Shown here one piece after another: positions 1-5,299 of a stretch of DNA of 5,299 bases (positions are counted from its first letter, which is position 1; every line of letters begins with the position of its first letter). Source of the stretch: Bacillota bacterium (GTDB lineage: Bacteria; Bacillota_A; Clostridia; Peptostreptococcales; Anaerovoracaceae); contig JAFTHD010000277.1 in NCBI GenBank assembly GCA_017457585.1, forward strand, positions 1 to 5,299, read 5' to 3'. Position numbers and translations under genes: made by a program. Under the pieces are notes generated by a model, which was not told the DNA's origin, did no database searches, and worked only from the letters and a program-made list of their open reading frames with translations.

Positions 1-10
1 TTACATTCAT
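1..10 (-). CDS. Start of a leftward gene cut by the window edge (first three codons only)
   Basis: On the minus strand an ATG at 10-8 is followed by AAT and GTA (Met-Asn-Val) and then the window ends. A GGAGG ribosome binding site sits 8 bases upstream, which is ideal spacing and is the main reason to call a gene here. A candidate promoter lies about 80 bases upstream, and the whole stretch back to the hpf terminator has no other gene. The product cannot be identified from three codons. In many Clostridia and Bacilli the gene downstream of hpf on the same strand is secA, the ATPase motor of the protein secretion channel; that would fit the order and direction here, but it is inference from synteny only. 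Confidence 0.5.
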
Positions 11-18
11 CGCGACTG

Positions 19-23
19 CCTCC
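19..23 (-). promoter_or_regulatory. Ribosome binding site of the left-edge gene
   Basis: The minus strand reads GGAGG here, within a longer AGGGAGG, with 8 bases to the ATG at 10. It is the decisive evidence that a gene starts at the edge, because almost no coding sequence is visible. Confidence 0.6.
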
Positions 24-25
24 CT

Positions 26-56
26 ACTGTGAAAAAAGTTCAGCAACTGTGAAAAA
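26..56. repeat. Pair of 11-bp direct repeats in the leader of the left-edge gene
   Basis: ACTGTGAAAAA occurs at 26-36 and again at 46-56, exactly 20 bases apart, about two helical turns. On the minus strand the units read TTTTTCACAGT, and they lie between the candidate promoter and the ribosome binding site of the edge gene. The spacing would suit a protein binding two sites on one face of the helix. They could also be chance A-rich repeats; I do not recognise them as a known operator. The second unit overlaps the neighbouring hairpin. Confidence 0.4.
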
Positions 57-74
57 CTTAGACGAAGTTTTTCA
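50..74 (-). other. AT-rich hairpin in the leader of the left-edge gene
   Basis: TGAAAAACTT at 50-59 pairs with AAGTTTTTCA at 65-74 in a perfect 10-bp stem with a 5-base loop. In the leftward transcript it would form near the 5' end of the leader if transcription starts near base 81. It is not followed by a clear T-run in that direction, so it does not look like a terminator. It could stabilise the message or have no role. Confidence 0.35.
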
Positions 75-87
75 AGCTACTGAACTC

Positions 88-116
88 ATTATCTCAAAGT
101 ATGACTATGACTGCCA
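88..116 (-). promoter_or_regulatory. Candidate extended -10 promoter for the left-edge gene
   Basis: On the minus strand GATAAT (93-88) is preceded by TGA, giving the extended -10 form TGnGATAAT. A poor -35 match, TGGCAG (116-111), lies 17 bases upstream. Transcription would begin near base 81 and leave a leader of about 70 bases before the ATG at 10. The weak -35 makes this tentative, but the gene needs its own promoter if the hpf terminator works. Confidence 0.35.
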
Positions 117-179
117 TGCACGGGTGGTTTACCGCTTACGAAATTTCAATGTGCACAGCGGTTATATCTTTTTTATGAA

Positions 180-205
180 AAGGCCTCGCAATCGTGCGAG
201 GCCTT
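180..205 (-). terminator. Intrinsic terminator downstream of hpf
   Basis: A perfect 11-bp GC-rich stem, AAGGCCTCGCA at 180-190 with TGCGAGGCCTT at 195-205, encloses a 4-base loop (ATCG). On the minus strand the stem runs into TTTTCAT, a short U-tract, while on the plus strand it is followed by AAATATA. It therefore best fits termination of leftward transcription from hpf, about 58 bases past its stop codon. The U-tract is short, so some read-through to the edge gene is possible. Confidence 0.8.
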
Positions 206-263
206 AAATATATACGTGTTTTGTGCACAGCCTATACCTGCTGCGCATCAACGATCTATTCGA

Positions 264-791
264 TTAATACTCCGTTTCAAGAACTCCATATCCGCCATCG
301 TCTCTCTTGTAAACTACGTTTACAGAGTCGCTTTCGATGTTGAGGAATACGTAGAAGCTGTGCGCCAGAAGCTCCATCTGCACGATGGCCTCATCCACGC
401 TCATAGGGATGAGCTCGAACTTCTTTTTCTTTACAATCCTGATCTCATCCTGTTCTTCCTCAACCTCAGGAAGCTCAGCGAAGGACAGATCTTTCTGTCC
501 CTTGTACTTCTGCTGAAGCTTTGACTTGAACTTGGACATCTGCTTTGAAAGCTTCTCGATGGATCTGTCAACGCAATCGTACGGATCCTGTGCCTTCACC
601 TCGGATCGGAAAATCGTGCCCTTTGCATTAATTGTTGCCTCTAACTTGTAGTCGCTCTTCTCCCTGATAACCATAACGTTTCCCGTAATTTCATCGGAGA
701 AGTACTTGTCAAGCTTGCGGAACTTCTTCTCAATCGTCTCCTTCAGCTTTTCACTTGGAGTATAGTTCTTGCCGGTAATTATTGTCTTCAT
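264..791 (-). CDS. hpf: Ribosome hibernation promoting factor, long form
   Basis: This 175-residue cytoplasmic protein silences ribosomes in stationary phase or stress by binding the 30S subunit and pairing 70S particles into inactive 100S dimers. The N-terminal HPF/RaiA domain is at about residues 1-95. A charged, glutamate-rich linker (about 105-122) leads to the C-terminal dimerisation domain, with KKFELIPMSVDEAIVQMELL from about residue 123 and VVYKRDDGGYGVLE at the end; both are hallmarks of long HPF. The usual YGLIE ending is YGVLE here. The length is normal for long-form proteins in Firmicutes. The start at 791 is chosen because AAAGGAGG lies 8 bases upstream and a strong promoter lies just beyond. 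The frame stays open to an ATG at 920, but that stretch contains the promoter and has no family similarity. The gene appears to be a single-gene transcript with its own terminator. Confidence 0.96.
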   Translation of the reverse strand: MKTIITGKNYTPSEKLKETIEKKFRKLDKYFSDEITGNVMVIREKSDYKLEATINAKGTIFRSEVKAQDPYDCVDRSIEKLSKQMSKFKSKLQQKYKGQKDLSFAELPEVEEEQDEIRIVKKKKFELIPMSVDEAIVQMELLAHSFYVFLNIESDSVNVVYKRDDGGYGVLETEY

Positions 792-798
792 TTGATTA

Positions 799-806
799 CC
801 TCCTTT
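799..806 (-). promoter_or_regulatory. Ribosome binding site of hpf
   Basis: The minus strand reads AAAGGAGG, a near-perfect match to the 16S anti-Shine-Dalgarno sequence, ending 7-8 bases before the ATG at 791. It settles the start at 791 rather than at the upstream in-frame ATG at 920. Confidence 0.85.
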
Positions 807-821
807 TATGAGCTTTTCCAC

Positions 822-850
822 ATTATACCATATTGCCAAGTCATTATCAA
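822..850 (-). promoter_or_regulatory. SigA-type promoter of hpf
   Basis: On the minus strand TTGATA (850-845) and TATAAT (827-822) are separated by 17 bases, and TGG directly before the -10 adds an extended -10 element. The -10 is perfect and the -35 matches five of six consensus positions. Transcription would start near 815 and give a leader of about 24 bases that carries the ribosome binding site. Many hpf genes are stress-induced through SigB or SigH, but this one shows a housekeeping-type promoter. Confidence 0.8.
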
Positions 851-861
851 CAGCATATATG
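833..861 (+). promoter_or_regulatory. Weak candidate promoter for the acid-sugar operon
   Basis: TTGCCA (833-838) and TATATG (856-861) are 17 bases apart on the plus strand, matching five and four of six consensus positions. If used, it would overlap the hpf promoter on the other strand and give a leader of about 170 bases. No better sigma-A pair was found in 862-1036; TATAGT at 972-977 has a good -10 but no -35. The true promoter may depend on an activator. Confidence 0.25.
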
Positions 862-1036
862 GCTTTAGATTGTATACATATATTAGGAGCGGTAACAAAG
901 GCGAAACGCCAATGTTTCATATTTGAACCAAATTTTATCTATACAGTGAAGAGACGGGCGCTTTGCTTAGGTATAGTAATAGATAAAGAAAGAAAATGAA
1001 CACTTTTGAAACGCGCGAAAGGAGGCATATTCAATT
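862..1036 (+). other. Leader / upstream region of the acid-sugar operon
   Basis: This AT-rich stretch has no convincing gene. It holds an 8-bp palindrome TGTATACA (871-878), a small hairpin GGCG-AAA-CGCC (900-910), an orphan -10-like TATAGT (972-977), an A-rich tract (about 978-1000) and the ribosome binding site AAAGGAGG (1018-1025), 11 bases before the pdxA2 start. No known riboswitch, strong terminator or convincing CcpA site was recognised. No GG-N10-GC pair typical of a sigma-54 promoter was found on the plus strand by eye. Confidence 0.5.
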
Positions 1037-2098
1037 ATGAAGCCAATTATCGGAATTACAATGGGAGATCCGGCAGGATGCGGACCTGAAATTACCATCA
1101 AAGCACTCCATGACCAGGAAGTCTATGAAAGGTGCAACCCAATCGTGGTAGGGGACACGAAGGTTCTCAGCGATTCTGTAAGAATCCTCGAAAGCACAGG
1201 ATACCTTAAGCCGGGCGAAGTTACGATCAATGCGGTATCGAAGGTAGAGGACGCGAAGTTCGAATATGGAACAGTTGATGTATATCACCTGGATCTCATA
1301 GATATGGACAAGTTTGAATATGGCAAACTCTCAGCAATGTGCGGAGAAGCGGCATTCCAGTGCGTCGTTAAGGTAATAGACCTGGCAATGAAGGGTGAAG
1401 TTGACGCCACTGTTACTAACGCACTCAACAAAGAAGCGATTAACATGGCAGGACATCACTATTCAGGTCATACGGAAATCTATGCTGAATATACGGGAAC
1501 TAAGAAGTACGCGATGATGCTTGCGCACGAGGATCTCAGAGTTGTTCATGTTTCAACTCACGTTTCACTGAGGGAAGCATGCGACAGAGTTAAGAAGGAC
1601 AGAGTTCTCGACTGCATCAGACTATCAGACGAAGTCTGCAAAGACCTGGGCATTGCAGAGCCGAGAATAGCGGTTGCAGGTCTTAATCCGCACTCCGGAG
1701 AAGACGGAATGTTCGGTACAGAAGAAATTGAAGAGATTACACCGGCAATCGAAGCGGCAAGAGCCGAAGGGATGAATGTTGACGGACCTGTTCCGCCGGA
1801 TTCACTCTTCTCCAAAGCAAGAGGCGGCTGGTACGATATCTGCGTCGTAATGTATCACGATCAGGGGCATATTCCGCTCAAGGTTGTTGGATTCGTTTAC
1901 GATAGGGAAGCAAAGAAATGGGATGCAGTTGCAGGGATCAACGTAACGCTGGGTCTGCCGATCATCAGAGTAAGCGTTGACCACGGTACAGCATTCGGGC
2001 ACGCCGGAAGCGGTACACAGAACGAACTGAGCCTTGTCAATTCCATTGACAACGCAATAATGATGGCTGCAAGCAGAATAGAAAAACAGGGGAAATAA
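1037..2098 (+). CDS. pdxA2: PdxA2-type 4-phospho-D-threonate / D-erythronate dehydrogenase
   Basis: The protein (353 residues) is a cytoplasmic NAD-dependent dehydrogenase of the PdxA family. PdxA2 members oxidise C3 of 4-phospho-D-threonate or 4-phospho-D-erythronate; the product decarboxylates to dihydroxyacetone phosphate. Visible family motifs are TMGDPAGCGPEI (8-19), SGHTE (143-147), GLNPHSGEDG (215-224), PPDSLF (253-258), YHDQGHIPLK (273-282) and NVTLGLPIIRVSVDHGTAFG (302-321). His175, His219 and His274 fit the three metal ligands. Compared with vitamin B6 PdxA it has HDQGHIP instead of HDQGLPV and about 13 extra residues before NVTLGLP (about 288-300), which I recall as PdxA2 traits. 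Being 1 base upstream of a DUF1537 kinase gene supports sugar-acid catabolism over pyridoxal phosphate synthesis. The start has AAAGGAGG 11 bases upstream. The exact stereoisomer used cannot be told from sequence. Confidence 0.88.
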   Translation: MKPIIGITMGDPAGCGPEITIKALHDQEVYERCNPIVVGDTKVLSDSVRILESTGYLKPGEVTINAVSKVEDAKFEYGTVDVYHLDLIDMDKFEYGKLSAMCGEAAFQCVVKVIDLAMKGEVDATVTNALNKEAINMAGHHYSGHTEIYAEYTGTKKYAMMLAHEDLRVVHVSTHVSLREACDRVKKDRVLDCIRLSDEVCKDLGIAEPRIAVAGLNPHSGEDGMFGTEEIEEITPAIEAARAEGMNVDGPVPPDSLFSKARGGWYDICVVMYHDQGHIPLKVVGFVYDREAKKWDAVAGINVTLGLPIIRVSVDHGTAFGHAGSGTQNELSLVNSIDNAIMMAASRIEKQGK

Positions 2099-2099
2099 G

Positions 2100-3347
2100 A
2101 TGATTAAACTGGCGGTAATAGCCGATGATTTCACGGGGGCACTCGATACAGGTATCAAATTCGGGCAGAGCGGCGCGAGAACGCGCATGTTCATAGGAAC
2201 CGGAATAGACTTCGATAAGCTGTCGGAGGACTGCGAAGTCATCATAGTTGATACCGAGACCAGGCATCTGTCCCCACAGAGGAGTTATGAGATTATTTAC
2301 AACCTGGTCAGACACTGTTCACAAAACGGCGTCAGGAGATTTTATAAGAAGACAGATTCCGCGCTGAGAGGATGTGTAGGCACGGAGCTCGCAGCGATGA
2401 GCGACGCGCTCGAAAGACCGGTGCACTTCGCACCGGCACTGCCTGCGGAGAACAGGTATACGAAGGACGGTATTCAGTATATAAACGGGGTGCCGGTTTC
2501 AAAGAGCGTGTTCGGAAAGGATCCTTTCGAGCCTGTGACCGAGGATCGGGTTTCGGACATCTTAAGAATACAGGCAGAAATCGATGTAATATCAGTTCCT
2601 TCAGGCAGCAAAGCAGAAGAATCTTTGGACAGGGGAGTGTACGTATATGATGCCGCCTCCGAAGAGGACCTGAGGCAAATAGGCGGAGATGTCAAAGAGG
2701 CGGAAGGCCTGGTGGCAACGGCAGGGTGCGCAGGCTTTGCACAGATTGTAAGGGAACTGGTATTTGAAGAAAGGGGAAAGGGTGTTGAAATTCCAAGGAC
2801 AGATGGGCTATTCGTCGTTTGCGGAACACTCAATGCCAAAACGCTCGATCAGCTCGCGTACGCGGAGGAGCATGGGTTCAGCCGCATCGTTCTTTCTCCT
2901 AAGCAGAAGCTGATGCCGGGATATCTGAGCACACAGGAAGGCAGAGCTTTTCTTGATCAGTTAAAGGAAAAGTGTTCGGAAGGCGCACCGGTCATTGTGG
3001 ATGTTGATCCGATAAATGATCCTGATGACCCGGCAGAGATGGCACGGGAGAACGGAATCGATGAGGAATCCCTGAGGATGAGCATAGCCGACAGGCTCGG
3101 CAAGATAACGGAGCTTTGGCTGGGATTCGGATATGACTACACCCTCATCCTTTCGGGAGGAGATACGGCTTACGGATTTCTGAACAGACTGGGGATAAGA
3201 GAAGTCGTTCCCGTTGGAGAAGTGCTGCAGGGTGCGGTAATGTTCCAGATTGAAGTCAGAGGAAGAACCCTGAACGTGGTCTCAAAGAGCGGCGGGTTCG
3301 GCAGCGAGGATTTCTTTGTCAGAGCGGCTGAGATCCTCATAAAATAA
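2100..3347 (+). CDS. dtnK: Four-carbon acid sugar kinase (DUF1537 family), probable D-threonate or D-erythronate kinase
   Basis: This 415-residue cytoplasmic kinase belongs to the DUF1537 family, which uses ATP to phosphorylate O4 of four-carbon sugar acids. The N-terminal substrate-binding domain shows IADDFTGALD (7-16) and KKTDSALRG (83-91). The C-terminal nucleotide-binding domain starts near 235 (LFVVCGTLNAKT) and carries LSGGDTA (351-357) and KSGGFG (396-401). All signature motifs are present and the length is normal, so it should be active. It begins 1 base after the pdxA2 stop, with AGGGGA inside the end of pdxA2 as ribosome binding site, so the two are probably translationally coupled. 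DUF1537 with PdxA2 is the known pair that converts D-threonate to dihydroxyacetone phosphate. D-erythronate, L-threonate or 3-oxo-tetronate kinases share the same fold, so the symbol is a best guess based on the partner gene. Confidence 0.88.
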   Translation: MIKLAVIADDFTGALDTGIKFGQSGARTRMFIGTGIDFDKLSEDCEVIIVDTETRHLSPQRSYEIIYNLVRHCSQNGVRRFYKKTDSALRGCVGTELAAMSDALERPVHFAPALPAENRYTKDGIQYINGVPVSKSVFGKDPFEPVTEDRVSDILRIQAEIDVISVPSGSKAEESLDRGVYVYDAASEEDLRQIGGDVKEAEGLVATAGCAGFAQIVRELVFEERGKGVEIPRTDGLFVVCGTLNAKTLDQLAYAEEHGFSRIVLSPKQKLMPGYLSTQEGRAFLDQLKEKCSEGAPVIVDVDPINDPDDPAEMARENGIDEESLRMSIADRLGKITELWLGFGYDYTLILSGGDTAYGFLNRLGIREVVPVGEVLQGAVMFQIEVRGRTLNVVSKSGGFGSEDFFVRAAEILIK

Positions 3348-3370
3348 ACAATAAGGATGAGATGCGATCT
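3331..3370 (+). other. Possible imperfect hairpin at the dtnK end
   Basis: AGATC-CTCAT (3331-3340) can pair with ATGAG (3357-3361) and GATCT (3366-3370), with a 16-base loop and a 4-base bulge. It spans the dtnK stop codon at 3345-3347. There is no T-run after it, so it is not an intrinsic terminator. It might limit read-through or protect the upstream message, or be chance. Confidence 0.2.
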
Positions 3371-3422
3371 ATGGATATTGGCAGCCGGTAGAGATAGTTG
3401 AGAAGATAGGAGCGTAAATATC

Positions 3423-4397
3423 ATGAAAAAGAATTACGATGATCTGTCCTGGATGAATGAAAACGTATGGGACAAATACGGAAAAGATGATGAACAGGGT
3501 GCAGCAGGGCAGCTTAACGAAGTAAACGTACTTCAGGCAGTTTCACTGATCAAGAAGGGCAAAATTTATGACCTTGAAACGGACAGGTTCAAGGGAATGG
3601 ACATCTGGGACGGACATGCAGGATTCGAAATCATGTCATATGCAAGCCCGGAAAGGGAGAAGTTAAAGGATACCGATGCTGCTAAAACCGTCAACTGGTA
3701 CCAGAAGGGGAATTGGATGGATGAAGAATGGAATGCACCGGAGATTCACATGGGATGCAACACCGAAGTTCTCATCGCGCCGATGCACGTGGGGACTCAT
3801 ATCGATGCTCTCTGCCACTGGACGACAGGAGATGACAACCACTGGTACAACGGATTCAATGCACAGGAACACTCTTCAAACTTTGGCCCTTTCAAATGCG
3901 ATATTTCCAAGATGCCACCTGTAGTTACGAGAGGCGTGCTCCTGGATCTTGCAGCATACAAAGGCGTGGAGCATCTCTATAACCACATCATAACAGCGGA
4001 GGATATTGAAGGCTGCATCAAAGCGCAGGGAACCGAAATAAGACCGGGAGATGCTGTTTTCCTGAGGACCGGTGAGAGCTGGCCGCAGCCGAGGAACGGA
4101 TCAACAGGCGTTGGAATCACTGCGGCAAGATACCTTGTTGAAGAATTGGGCGCCGTTATGATCGGCGATGATATGAGCAGCATAGACGGATTTAATGAAG
4201 ATGGTACATCATCCGTTGCCAACCATCCGCAGCCGGTACATCATTATCTCCTTATTCAGAGAGGTGTACATATCGTTGAATACCTGCAGCTTGACGAGCT
4301 GGCAGCAGACAAAGTTTACGAGTTCTGTCTCGTATGCAGCCCGTCAAAAGTTAAGTTTGCTACGGGAATGTTCTTCAGACCGATAGCAATCATATAA
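3423..4397 (+). CDS. Cyclase / kynurenine formamidase-family metal-dependent hydrolase
   Basis: The protein (324 residues, no signal peptide or membrane segment) belongs to the cyclase family that includes kynurenine formamidase KynB and isatin hydrolase. The metal-binding signature HxGTHxDxxxH is intact as HVGTHIDALCH (122-132: His122, His126, Asp128, His132), although the common proline in it is alanine. Later family features are RPGDAVFLRTG (207-217), the His273-His274 pair, IVEYLQLDEL (284-293) with Glu286, and the C-terminal TGMFFRPIAI (314-323). It is longer than bacterial KynB, which is about 210 residues, with an extra tryptophan-rich N-terminal half. These enzymes usually hydrolyse amide, lactam or similar bonds, so it may generate the sugar acid used by the kinase and dehydrogenase. 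No kynurenine genes are nearby. A 75-base gap separates it from dtnK; AGGAG lies 10 bases before the ATG. The substrate is unknown. Confidence 0.85.
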   Translation: MKKNYDDLSWMNENVWDKYGKDDEQGAAGQLNEVNVLQAVSLIKKGKIYDLETDRFKGMDIWDGHAGFEIMSYASPEREKLKDTDAAKTVNWYQKGNWMDEEWNAPEIHMGCNTEVLIAPMHVGTHIDALCHWTTGDDNHWYNGFNAQEHSSNFGPFKCDISKMPPVVTRGVLLDLAAYKGVEHLYNHIITAEDIEGCIKAQGTEIRPGDAVFLRTGESWPQPRNGSTGVGITAARYLVEELGAVMIGDDMSSIDGFNEDGTSSVANHPQPVHHYLLIQRGVHIVEYLQLDELAADKVYEFCLVCSPSKVKFATGMFFRPIAII

Positions 4398-4423
4398 GAA
4401 GCTGCGGCAGGCAGGAGAATGAA

Positions 4424-5299
4424 ATGACAGAGAAGATCAGAATATTGGCGGTGTTGCCTTATGAAGGTCTTAAAGAACAGCTCCTTGATGTAGCAGCCGC
4501 CGAAGACAGGGTTGAGCTGAACATCATCGTAACCAGTCTTGATGACGCTGTGAGGGACAGTAAGCGTGCCCTCGCAAGACAACATTACGACGCACTTATT
4601 TCGAGAGGCGGCACTGCCGAGCGGCTCAGAAAAGAGCTGAAAGACATCGAAATCGTGGATATACAGGTAGACTTTTCGGATGTGTTCCGTGCGGTAATCA
4701 TGGCGAGGAACTACACGGAAAAGTTTGCCATCCAGAGCTATCCGGCAATAGCGGAAGGAGCAATGAGGCTCTGCCGGATGCTCCAGTACAATATAGATGT
4801 CTACACCATACACTCGCCCGAGGAAAGCTTCAGGCAGCTGAAGGAGCTGAGGGATAAAGGGTACACCATGATCGTAGGCGATGTGACCACCTCGGCAATG
4901 GCCAAGGAAGTAGGCATGAATGCTATCCTCATCATGAGCGGTGCAGACAGCATAAAGGCTGCTATCAATCAGGTGATTCAGCTGGAAAGCGTCAAACGTA
5001 AGGTGCAGAAAAGCACCGGATATCTGGACACGATAAGCGATACTATGCCGCTTTTCGTAGCAATGTACGATGAGAAGGGTGAAAGGATTTTTACCAACGA
5101 CGCCAGGTGGGAAAGATTTCCCGCTGCCGCCTCCTATATAGAGAAGCACAGTCAAAGGTTCGTGGAATCCGATGAACTGGACGAAAGCGCCAGAATTAAA
5201 GAGAAGATCGTGGTCGTCAATACGGCAAAGGAAATGGATGAGAACGGAGAGACCATCACCGTAGTATACGGCAAAGAGGTGAATCCGCTGAATGATGAA
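4424..5299 (+). CDS. PrpR_N-PAS sensor transcriptional regulator (3' end outside window)
   Basis: The reading frame is open from the ATG at 4424 to the window end, giving 292 residues of an incomplete protein. Residues 5 to about 190 resemble the PrpR_N sensory domain of the propionate regulator PrpR, with ISRGGTAE at 59-66 and GDVTTSAMAKEVGMNAILIMSG at 152-173. From about residue 203 a PAS-like domain follows (TISDTMPLFVAMYDEKGERIFTN). PrpR_N binds a small metabolite; proteins of this layout usually continue into a sigma-54-interacting AAA+ domain and a DNA-binding helix-turn-helix, but neither is visible here. AGGAG lies 6 bases before the start and the gene follows the hydrolase by 26 bases, so it is probably co-transcribed and controls this cluster, perhaps including itself. 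The ligand may be an acid or phosphorylated intermediate of the pathway. An alternative ATG at 4419 runs straight into a stop. Confidence 0.85.
   Translation, partial: MTEKIRILAVLPYEGLKEQLLDVAAAEDRVELNIIVTSLDDAVRDSKRALARQHYDALISRGGTAERLRKELKDIEIVDIQVDFSDVFRAVIMARNYTEKFAIQSYPAIAEGAMRLCRMLQYNIDVYTIHSPEESFRQLKELRDKGYTMIVGDVTTSAMAKEVGMNAILIMSGADSIKAAINQVIQLESVKRKVQKSTGYLDTISDTMPLFVAMYDEKGERIFTNDARWERFPAAASYIEKHSQRFVESDELDESARIKEKIVVVNTAKEMDENGETITVVYGKEVNPLNDE

Noticed and set aside
180..205. Terminator hairpin read as ending a plus-strand transcript
   Set aside because: The plus strand has no T-run after the stem and no plus-strand gene lies upstream in the window.
216..524. Plus-strand open frame of 102 codons
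   Set aside because: Most of it is antisense to hpf and it shows no ribosome binding site or family motif.
808..999. Plus-strand open frame of 63 codons in the divergent intergenic region
   Set aside because: It covers the hpf promoter, lacks a ribosome binding site and has no recognisable similarity.
1005..1020. Possible CcpA catabolite-repression site near TGAAACGCGCGAAA
   Set aside because: Several fixed positions of the cre consensus do not match in any register.
792..1036. Sigma-54 promoter for the operon, expected if the regulator is a PrpR-like activator
   Set aside because: Every GG in the region was checked for a GC at the right distance on the plus strand and none fits.
1802..2245. 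Minus-strand open frame of 147 codons
   Set aside because: It is antisense to the conserved pdxA2 and dtnK coding sequence, with no recognisable protein similarity.
3357..3401. Tiny open frames (14 codons from 3357; 9 codons from 3362) between dtnK and the hydrolase
   Set aside because: They are very short with no recognisable leader-peptide features; AAGGA near 3353 gives poor spacing.
4316..5155. Long minus-strand open frame (279 codons)
   Set aside because: It lies opposite the end of the hydrolase gene and the PrpR_N gene, whose plus-strand translations show clear family motifs. The minus-strand protein has no recognisable domain.

Overview
The window looks like chromosomal DNA from an anaerobic Firmicute, most likely class Clostridia. 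The reasons are strong AGGAGG-type ribosome binding sites, sigma-A-like promoters, a long-form hibernation factor of Firmicute type, and a PrpR_N-type regulator. Genus and species cannot be read from the sequence. No tRNA, rRNA, CRISPR array, insertion sequence or phage gene is visible.

Left part (1-791), reading leftward. A gene just begins at base 10 and leaves the window; only its ribosome binding site and first three codons are visible. Its leader holds an AT-rich hairpin and a direct repeat. Upstream of it is hpf, the long-form ribosome hibernation promoting factor (175 residues). It has a clear extended -10 promoter at its 5' end and a hairpin terminator at its 3' end. In many Clostridia the gene after hpf is secA, so the edge gene may be secA, but three codons cannot show this.

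Middle (792-1036). A divergent intergenic region separates hpf from a rightward operon. The hpf promoter is clear. The operon promoter is much less certain; one candidate overlaps the hpf promoter on the opposite strand.

Right part (1037-5299), reading rightward. Four genes lie close together: a PdxA2-type dehydrogenase, a DUF1537 four-carbon acid sugar kinase, a cyclase/kynurenine-formamidase-family metal hydrolase, and a PrpR_N-PAS sensor regulator cut by the window end. The first two match the known D-threonate/D-erythronate route: the kinase phosphorylates O4 of the acid, the dehydrogenase oxidises C3, and decarboxylation gives dihydroxyacetone phosphate for glycolysis. The hydrolase is not a standard member of that route. 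It may release the four-carbon acid from a precursor such as an amide, ester or lactone. The regulator is probably the ligand sensor for the cluster. The kinase and dehydrogenase roles are well supported at family level; the hydrolase substrate and the regulator ligand are open.
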